Source of the DNA: Streptomyces rugosispiralis
GTDB taxonomy: Bacteria > Actinomycetota > Actinomycetes > Streptomycetales > Streptomycetaceae
Length of the DNA: 64,000 nucleotides
Assembly: GCF_024505145.1 (NCBI RefSeq)
Contig: NZ_JANIAA010000041.1
Span: 1-64,000 of the forward strand
Direction: 5' to 3'
Position 1 is the first letter of the stretch. Each line of letters opens with the position of its first letter. Positions 58,774 through 64,000 of this stretch are shown here, piece after piece. The notes below the pieces were generated by a model that saw only the letters and a list, made by a program, of their open reading frames with translations, was not told the DNA's origin and ran no database searches. The position numbers were made by a program, and so were the translations under genes.

Positions 58774-58960
58774 GTCGGCTACCCCGTCTCACATCGGCGC
58801 CGAGCGGCGGCGGCCGCAGGTCTTTACTGCCCCTGTCTCATTACTGCCCCTGTCCTGGTGCGTCGTCACTTTATCCACGAAAGCGGCGGGAGAGAACAGT
58901 TCCTCTGGGTTACGCACCCCGGGCCCGATCCTCAACTACGCGCATCCCCTTGACAAGGGC

Positions 58961-58976
58961 ATTGGTCTGGACCACG
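58961..58976. promoter_or_regulatory. DasR-type (dre) box before chitinase 1
   Basis: ATTGGTCTGGACCACG closely matches the dre consensus (centre TGGTCTAGACCA). TTGACA, a -35-like hexamer, starts at 58950. GlcNAc-6-phosphate or glucosamine-6-phosphate releases DasR from such sites, so chitin breakdown products should derepress the chitinase. The sequence from TTGACA to TTA is nearly identical in front of chitinase 2. Confidence 0.85.
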
Positions 58977-59055
58977 TTACGTTCACACGGTGGCCACCGT
59001 CCGCAATCTCCTCCTTCACGCCGGCTTCCCAACGGATTCCCCCACGGAGGCAGTC

Positions 59056-60819
59056 ATGGACCGTGCCCCACACCCACGCCCCAACCGACTCAGACGCAAC
59101 ATCGCCCGGCTGACCGGCGCGTTCGCCGCCACCGCGCTGGGCGCGACGGCGCTTGTCGCCCTCGGCGGCCCCGCCTCGGGCGCCACCGCGGGCACCGCCC
59201 CGGGCGCCGCGACCGCCGCGACCGCCGCGACCGCCAACCTCGCCCAGAATCCGGGCTTCGAATCCGGCCTCAGCGGCTGGACCTGCTCGGCCGGAAGCGG
59301 CACCGCGGTCGCGAGCCCCGTCCACGGCGGCTCGGCCGCCCTCAAGGCCACCCCGGCGGGCTCGGACAACGCCCGCTGCGCCCAGACCGTGGCCGTCAAG
59401 CCCAACTCCTCGTACACCCTCGGCGCCTGGGTCCAGGGCAGCTATGTGTACCTCGGCGCGAGCGGCACCGGCACCACCGACGTCTCGACCTGGACGCCCT
59501 CCGCGACCGGCTGGCAGCAGCTCAGCACCAGCTTCACCACCGGTGCCAACACCACCTCGGTGACCATCTACACCCACGGCTGGTACGGCCAGCCCGCCTA
59601 CTACGCCGACGACATCAGCCTCGCCGGCCCCGGCGGCGACCCCGGAGACCCCGGCGACCCGGTGCCGGGCGCCCCGAGCGGCCTCAAGGCCGGCTCCGCC
59701 ACCTCGTCCTCCGTCGATCTGTCCTGGTCCCCGGTCACCGGCGCGACCGGCTACAACGTCTACCGCGACGGCTCCAAGGTGCAGTCGGTCGGCGGCACTT
59801 CCGCGACCGTGACCGGCCTGGCGCCGTCCACCTCGTACCAGTTCCAGGTCACCGCCACCAACGCGGCGGGCGAGTCGCCCAGGTCGGCCGCCGTGACGGG
59901 CACCACCTCGGCCGGAGGCGGCGGGGGCGGCGGCACCGTGCCCAAGCACGCCGTCACCGGCTACTGGCAGAACTTCAACAACGGCGCGGCCGTGCAGAAG
60001 CTGCGCGACGTCCAGGACCAGTACGACATCATCGCGGTCGCCTTCGCGGACGCCACCGGCACGCCCGGGGCCGTCGACTTCACCCTCGACCCCGCCGTCG
60101 GCTACGGCAGCGAGCAGCAGTTCAAGGACGACATCAAGGCCAAGCAGGCGGCCGGGAAGTCCGTCGTGATCTCCATCGGCGGCCAGAACGGCACGGTCTC
60201 GATCAACGACTCGACCTCCGCGAGCAACTTCGCCAACTCCGTCTACGCCCTGATGCGCGAGTACGGCTTCAACGGCGTCGACATCGACCTGGAGAACGGC
60301 CTCAACGCCACCTATATGACCCAGGCGCTGCGCTCCCTGTCGGCGAAGGCCGGGTCCGGCCTGGTGATCACCATGGCCCCGCAGACCATCGACATGCAGT
60401 CCACGTCCAACGCCTACTTCCAGACGGCGCTGAACATCAAGGACATCCTGACGGTGGTCAATATGCAGTACTACAACAGCGGCTCGATGCTGGGCTGCGA
60501 CGGCAAGGTCTACTCCCAGGGCTCGGTCGACTTCCTGACCGCCCTCGCCTGCATCCAGCTGGAGGGCGGTCTTTCGCCGTCCCAGGTCGGCCTCGGTCTC
60601 CCGGCCTCGACGCGCGGGGCGGGCAGCGGGTATGTCTCCCCGACGGTCGTGAACAACGCCCTGGACTGTCTGGCCCGCGGCACGAACTGCGGCTCCTTCA
60701 AACCGTCCCGGACGTACCCGGGTCTGCGCGGCGCGATGACCTGGTCCACCAACTGGGACGCGACGGCGGGCAACGCGTGGTCGAACGCGGTGGGCCCCAA
60801 GGTCCACGGTCTGCCGTAG
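59056..60819 (+). CDS. Secreted GH18 chitinase with N-terminal CBM-like and FnIII domains
   Basis: 587 aa from ATG 59056, with ACGGAGG 5 bases upstream. A signal peptide (RLTGAFAATALGATALVALGGPASG) is followed by a carbohydrate-binding module of about 125 residues (NLAQNPGFESGLSGWTC...YYADDISLAG). A Gly/Asp/Pro linker and an FnIII domain (APSGLKAGSATSSSVDLSWSPVTGATGYNVYRDG) follow, then a GH18 domain from PKHAVTGYWQNFNNG. The catalytic acid lies in YGFNGVDIDLENG. It hydrolyses chitin outside the cell. Its catalytic domain closely resembles that of chitinase 2. It is probably controlled by DasR. Confidence 0.93.
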   Translation: MDRAPHPRPNRLRRNIARLTGAFAATALGATALVALGGPASGATAGTAPGAATAATAATANLAQNPGFESGLSGWTCSAGSGTAVASPVHGGSAALKATPAGSDNARCAQTVAVKPNSSYTLGAWVQGSYVYLGASGTGTTDVSTWTPSATGWQQLSTSFTTGANTTSVTIYTHGWYGQPAYYADDISLAGPGGDPGDPGDPVPGAPSGLKAGSATSSSVDLSWSPVTGATGYNVYRDGSKVQSVGGTSATVTGLAPSTSYQFQVTATNAAGESPRSAAVTGTTSAGGGGGGGTVPKHAVTGYWQNFNNGAAVQKLRDVQDQYDIIAVAFADATGTPGAVDFTLDPAVGYGSEQQFKDDIKAKQAAGKSVVISIGGQNGTVSINDSTSASNFANSVYALMREYGFNGVDIDLENGLNATYMTQALRSLSAKAGSGLVITMAPQTIDMQSTSNAYFQTALNIKDILTVVNMQYYNSGSMLGCDGKVYSQGSVDFLTALACIQLEGGLSPSQVGLGLPASTRGAGSGYVSPTVVNNALDCLARGTNCGSFKPSRTYPGLRGAMTWSTNWDATAGNAWSNAVGPKVHGLP

Positions 60820-60874
60820 CGTGACGCGGCCCCTTTCGGGGGGACGTGACGGCCTCTTTCGCGAGGAGGGGCCA

Positions 60875-60908
60875 AGGGGGCCAGGAGCGCAACCGCTCTT
60901 GGCCCCCT
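60875..60908 (+). terminator. Chitinase 1 terminator
   Basis: AGGGGGCCAGGAGCG and CGCTCTTGGCCCCCT form a 15-bp stem with one G-T wobble, 56 bp past the stop. Confidence 0.8.
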
Positions 60909-60965
60909 CATCCGCATTTTTCACCCTCCCGTGCGGGGAAGATGTCGCGTGGGGTTGACAACGGC

Positions 60966-60981
60966 ATTGGTCTGGACCACC
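60966..60981. promoter_or_regulatory. DasR-type (dre) box before chitinase 2
   Basis: ATTGGTCTGGACCACC, identical to the first dre box in 15 of 16 positions. TTGACA lies at 60955-60960 and CTTATAC follows the box. The shared spacing makes a coordinated promoter arrangement very likely. Confidence 0.85.
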
Positions 60982-61062
60982 TTATACGCACGCCACAGGG
61001 GCCCCTGAACGCGCATTCGCAACACCACCCCCACACCTCTCCCCCCACCTACGGAGGCTGTC

Positions 61063-62076
61063 GTGGTACGCGCACAGTTCACCAAGCGGCTGCTCGGAGC
61101 CGCAGCAGTCGTCGCCCTCGCCGCAGGAGGGCTCATATCCGCCGGCTCGGCCAACGCGTCCGAGGACCACCCGGACGCGGGGCAGCGCAAGGCCGCCGCC
61201 GTCCCCGAACACGCCGTCACCGGGTACTGGCAGAACTTCGACAACGGCGCGACGAAGCAGAAGCTCTCGGACGTCCCGGACGACTACGACATCATCGCGG
61301 TGGCCTTCGCCGACGCCACCGGCTCCCCCGGAGCGGTCGACTTCAAGCTCGACCCCGCCACCGGCTACAGCGACGAGCAGCAGTTCAAGGACGACATCAA
61401 GGCCAAGCAGGCGGCCGGGAAGTCCGTGATCGTCTCCGTCGGCGGTGAGAAGGGCTCCATCTCGGTCAGCGACGACGCCTCGGCGGACGCCTTCGCCTCC
61501 TCCATCACCGGCCTGATGGACAAGTACGGCTTCAACGGCGTGGACATCGACCTCGAGAACGGTGTCAACTCCACGTACATGACCAAGGCCCTCAAGGCCA
61601 TCCACGACAAGAAGAGCGATGTCGTGGTCACCATGGCGCCGCAGACCATCGACATGCAGTCGGCGTCCACCGAGTACTTCAAGACCGCCCTGGCCATCAA
61701 GGACTTCCTGACGGTGGTCAACATGCAGTACTACAACAGCGGCTCGATGCAGGGCTGTGACGGCAAGGTCTACTCGCAGGGCTCGGTCGACTTCCTCACC
61801 GGCCTCGCCTGCATCCAGCTCGAGAACGGCCTCGACCCGTCCCAGGTGGGCATCGGCGTACCCGCCTCCACCAGCGGCGCCGGCTCCGGCTATGTCGAGC
61901 CGAGCGTCGTCAACGACGCCCTGGACTGCCTCGCCAAGGGCTCCGGCTGCGGCTCCTTCAAGCCGTCCAAGACCTACCCCGGCATCCGTGGCGCGATGAC
62001 CTGGTCCACCAACTGGGACGCGGCCGGCGGGAACGCCTGGTCGAAGGCGGTCGGCCCGCACGTCCACGGGCTGTAG
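61063..62076 (+). CDS. Secreted GH18 chitinase, catalytic domain only
   Basis: 337 aa from GTG 61063, with ACGGAGG 5 bases upstream. After a signal peptide (FTKRLLGAAAVVALAAGGLISAGSANA) and a 20-residue linker, a single GH18 domain begins EHAVTGYWQNFDNG. Motifs match chitinase 1: YDIIAVAFADATGSPGAVDF, YGFNGVDIDLENG with the acid, and VTMAPQTIDMQS. It lacks any binding domain and therefore should suit soluble or processed chitin. It looks like a duplicate of the chitinase 1 catalytic domain that lost or never had the accessory modules. Confidence 0.93.
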   Translation: MVRAQFTKRLLGAAAVVALAAGGLISAGSANASEDHPDAGQRKAAAVPEHAVTGYWQNFDNGATKQKLSDVPDDYDIIAVAFADATGSPGAVDFKLDPATGYSDEQQFKDDIKAKQAAGKSVIVSVGGEKGSISVSDDASADAFASSITGLMDKYGFNGVDIDLENGVNSTYMTKALKAIHDKKSDVVVTMAPQTIDMQSASTEYFKTALAIKDFLTVVNMQYYNSGSMQGCDGKVYSQGSVDFLTGLACIQLENGLDPSQVGIGVPASTSGAGSGYVEPSVVNDALDCLAKGSGCGSFKPSKTYPGIRGAMTWSTNWDAAGGNAWSKAVGPHVHGL

Positions 62077-62120
62077 GCCCGGCGGGCTTCGGCCCCACAG
62101 GACACGAACGACAGTTCGGC

Positions 62121-62167
62121 GTACGCCGGTGCGTCCCGCCCATGACGGGCGGGACGCACCGGCGTAC
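62121..62167. terminator. 21-bp perfect hairpin, bidirectional terminator
   Basis: GTACGCCGGTGCGTCCCGCC(C), a 5-base loop (ATGAC) and the exact complement. It separates convergent chitinase 2 and protease genes. Confidence 0.9.
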
Positions 62168-62176
62168 AGGTGTTCG

Positions 62177-63043
62177 CTAGGGCTTGGGCAGCACACACCC
62201 CGCCAGGTTCAGGTTGATCTTGTTGCCGGTGGTCACGCACTTGGTGATGGGGTAGGTCTCCTGGGCGTAGTTGATGCCCTGCCGCACCGTCACCGTGCCG
62301 TTCTCGTCCACCTCGCACGGGTTGTTGAGGGTGCAGCGGCCGCCGTCCTCGTTGCCCGTGTTGTTGACGGCCACGACCTTGCCGGACGCCGGGTCGACGA
62401 CGGGAGAGCCCGACGTTCCGCCGATCGTGTTACAGGCGGAGGTGTAGCGGACCGAGTCCTTCCAGGTCCAGTCCCCCTCCTTAAGACGGTATGCAAATCC
62501 GTCGATATTGCAGGAGTAGATCTTCTTCCAGTAGCCGGAGACCACATTGATGGCGGAGCCCTGGGTCGGGTGGCTGTCCGACAGCTGCAGCGCCTTGATG
62601 CCGTACGACGACTGGATCTGGGCGTACGTGGACGTCAGCTGGTACAGCGAGATGTCGGTGTCGGTCATCGTCGCGTACGCGACCTTGCTGGCCCGTACGG
62701 TGCCGGCGCTGCCACCCGAGGCGGTCAGCAGGGTGAAGCTCCGGGTCGACGGCTTGTCGACGATCACCTCTCCCGCGCCGGGGAAGCCGCTCTCCAGGCA
62801 GTGGCCGTTGGAGAGGACGAGCGCGGGGTCGCTGTCGGCCGAGCCCGGCGTCCGGACGACGGAGCCGGAGCAGTTGCTGAGCGCCACCGTGCCCGCGAAG
62901 GTGACGGCCTTCGGTGCCTTGGCGGGGGCCTTGGCGGGAGCCTTGGCGGGGGACGCGGCCGTCGCGGGCGCCGCGCCCGCGCCGACGAGGGTCGCGCCGC
63001 CCAGCAACAGGGCCGAGAGCGCACCGACGAGAGATCTGTTCAT
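62177..63043 (-). CDS. Secreted trypsin-like serine protease
   Basis: 288 aa from ATG 63043, with GGGAAGGAA 8 bases upstream. A signal peptide (LVGALSALLLGGATLVGAGAAPATA) and a short SPAKAPAKAPAKAPK repeat precede an S1-type domain. The catalytic triad is visible as His in LVLSNGHCLES, Asp in MTDTDISLYQL and Ser in IGGTSGSPVVD. Cys pairs (NCSG/GHC, SCN, CTLNNPC, CVTTG) indicate disulfides. It should degrade extracellular protein. It is monocistronic and divergent from the carboxypeptidase gene. Confidence 0.92.
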   Translation of the reverse strand: MNRSLVGALSALLLGGATLVGAGAAPATAASPAKAPAKAPAKAPKAVTFAGTVALSNCSGSVVRTPGSADSDPALVLSNGHCLESGFPGAGEVIVDKPSTRSFTLLTASGGSAGTVRASKVAYATMTDTDISLYQLTSTYAQIQSSYGIKALQLSDSHPTQGSAINVVSGYWKKIYSCNIDGFAYRLKEGDWTWKDSVRYTSACNTIGGTSGSPVVDPASGKVVAVNNTGNEDGGRCTLNNPCEVDENGTVTVRQGINYAQETYPITKCVTTGNKINLNLAGCVLPKP

Positions 63044-63169
63044 GCGGGGGGTTCCTTCCCTCGATGAGAGATTCCTTCGGCTTCGACCATTTCCCACCCT
63101 TGCGCATGTCATGCGCATGGCCGAACACTGGCGCAGCAGTCGCTCGCCCCTCACCCCCCAGGAGATGTC

Positions 63170-64000
63170 ATGCGACGTCGCATTCGCGGTAGACGGGCCA
63201 CCGCCCTCACCGCCTTGCTCACCCTCGCACTCGCCGCACCCATGGCAGCTCAGGCCGACGATCCCGCACCCCGGCCCGGCACCGACCGCACCGCATCACC
63301 CACTGCCCAGGGCGCCGACGAGAGCGTGAAGCAGTACGAGGTCTCCGGCCCCACCACCCCGGCCGCACGCACCGCGGTCGCCGCCACCGGGGTGTCCATC
63401 GACGAGGTGGACGCCCGCTCCCTGGTCGTCACCGCCGACCCGGCGCAGGCCAAGCGGCTGCGCGGGCTCGGCTACCGGCTCACCGCGCTCCAGGGCCCGC
63501 CCGACCGCACCGAGGGCAGGTCGGCCAAGCCGTTCGACTTCCCGTCGGCCGATGCGAAGTACCACAACTACGCCGAAGCGAGCGCCGAGATCAACGCGGC
63601 GGTGGCCAAGTATCCGTCGATCCTCAGCAAGCGCGTCATCGGAAAGTCGTACGAGGGTCGCGACATCGTCGCCCTCAAGATCAGCGACAACGTGGCCACG
63701 GACGAGAACGAGCCCGAGGTCCTCTTCACCGCTCATCAGCACGCCCGTGAGCACCTTACGGTCGAGATGGCGCTCTATCTGGTGCGTCAGTTCACCGAGG
63801 GCTACGGCAGCGACTCCCGGATCACCAACGCCGTCAACGGCCGGGAGATCTGGATCGTCCCGGATGTGAACCCGGACGGCGGCGAGTACGACATCGCCAC
63901 CGGCTCCTACCGCAGCTGGCGCAAGAACCGTCAGCCCAACTCCGGTTCGTCGTCGGTGGGCACCGACCTCAATCGCAACTGGGACTTCAAGTGGGGCTGC
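63170..64000 (+). CDS. M14 zinc carboxypeptidase (partial at window edge)
   Basis: The first 277 residues are present, from ATG 63170, with GGAG 5 bases upstream; the gene runs past the window. A signal peptide (RATALTALLTLALAAPMAAQA) and a pro-region of about 95 residues (VSIDEVDARSLVVTADPAQAKRLRGLGY) lead to an M14 domain. The zinc motif HxxE is in FTAHQHAREHLTVEMALY (HARE), and WIVPDVNPDGGEYD and DLNRNWDFKWGC are family elements. It removes C-terminal residues from peptides outside the cell, complementing the neighbouring protease. It is divergent from that gene. Confidence 0.93.
   Translation, partial: MRRRIRGRRATALTALLTLALAAPMAAQADDPAPRPGTDRTASPTAQGADESVKQYEVSGPTTPAARTAVAATGVSIDEVDARSLVVTADPAQAKRLRGLGYRLTALQGPPDRTEGRSAKPFDFPSADAKYHNYAEASAEINAAVAKYPSILSKRVIGKSYEGRDIVALKISDNVATDENEPEVLFTAHQHAREHLTVEMALYLVRQFTEGYGSDSRITNAVNGREIWIVPDVNPDGGEYDIATGSYRSWRKNRQPNSGSSSVGTDLNRNWDFKWGC

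Noticed and set aside
60846..61448. Frame through the chitinase 2 promoter and 5' part
   Set aside because: It is out of frame with the GH18 domain and antisense or shifted relative to the real gene.

Overview
The window is a chromosomal segment of a Streptomyces species. It is GC-rich throughout, with strongly GC-biased third codon positions. It carries actinomycete and streptomycete hallmarks: a WhiB-like protein, HTH-DUF5753 (Scr1-type) regulators, DUF6879, DUF1707, DUF4245 and DUF6542 proteins, a long SpoIIE-type phosphatase, and DasR-type (dre) boxes in front of chitinase genes. Gene order around ychF, ispH, xseAB, glpX, the wbl gene, two fumarases, a class A PBP and oxyR-ahpCD is, as far as I recall, that of the conserved Streptomyces core, so most of the window is vertically inherited.

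Layout. 0.2-2.1 kb is an accessory edge: a VapBC-like toxin-antitoxin pair and an AT-richer orphan with an excisionase-type C-terminal helix-turn-helix. 2.7-14.1 kb is core metabolism: YchF, a DUF6542 membrane protein, polyphosphate glucokinase, IspH, exonuclease VII (xseA-xseB), a nitroreductase, a DUF4245 protein, class II fructose-bisphosphatase GlpX, a WhiB-like protein, a DUF1707 protein and class I fumarase. A 17-bp minisatellite lies between glpX and the wbl gene. 14.4-17.2 kb is a Streptomyces-specific regulatory island: a small Cys protein, DUF6879, two HTH-DUF5753 genes that are both broken where their tails meet, and a three-gene cassette (A-B-C) of small Cys-containing proteins. 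A second, shorter copy of that cassette lies inverted at 27.7-28.3 kb.

17.3-30.9 kb holds a GH18 protein, a membrane protein plus a MatB-like deacetylase/glycosyltransferase fusion, class II fumarase, a DUF402 protein, a methyltransferase, a GAF-SpoIIE-HATPase phosphatase and a class A penicillin-binding protein. 31-37 kb holds a band-7/SPFH protein with a ribbon-helix-helix partner, a PadR-ABC-FtsX operon and a Uma2-type protein. 36.9-39.1 kb is the oxyR / ahpC-ahpD peroxide defence unit. 39.2-46.7 kb has an AI-2E family permease, a secreted transglycosylase-like protein, a PIN-PhoH ATPase, a cis-prenyltransferase, a prepilin peptidase, a DUF192 protein and a cold-shock-domain protein. 46.8-48.8 kb is an ArsB-like transporter followed by about 500 bp of degenerate GC-rich repeats.

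48.9-58.8 kb is a Tad/Flp-type pilus or secretion cluster, all on the minus strand. In transcription order it encodes a Zn-ribbon protein of unknown role, CpaB, a CpaE-TadE fusion, TadE, TadA, TadB, TadC, Flp pilin, a TadG-like protein, a lipoprotein and an OmpA-domain protein. The prepilin peptidase that could process the pilin lies 5 kb away. 59-64 kb is secreted hydrolase territory: two paralogous GH18 chitinases, each behind a dre-like box, a trypsin-like protease and the start of an M14 carboxypeptidase.

Other themes are the large number of tandem repeats, in frame inside proteins and out of frame between genes, and a set of long near-perfect hairpins that separate transcription units. 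I saw no tRNA, rRNA, CRISPR array or intact insertion sequence.
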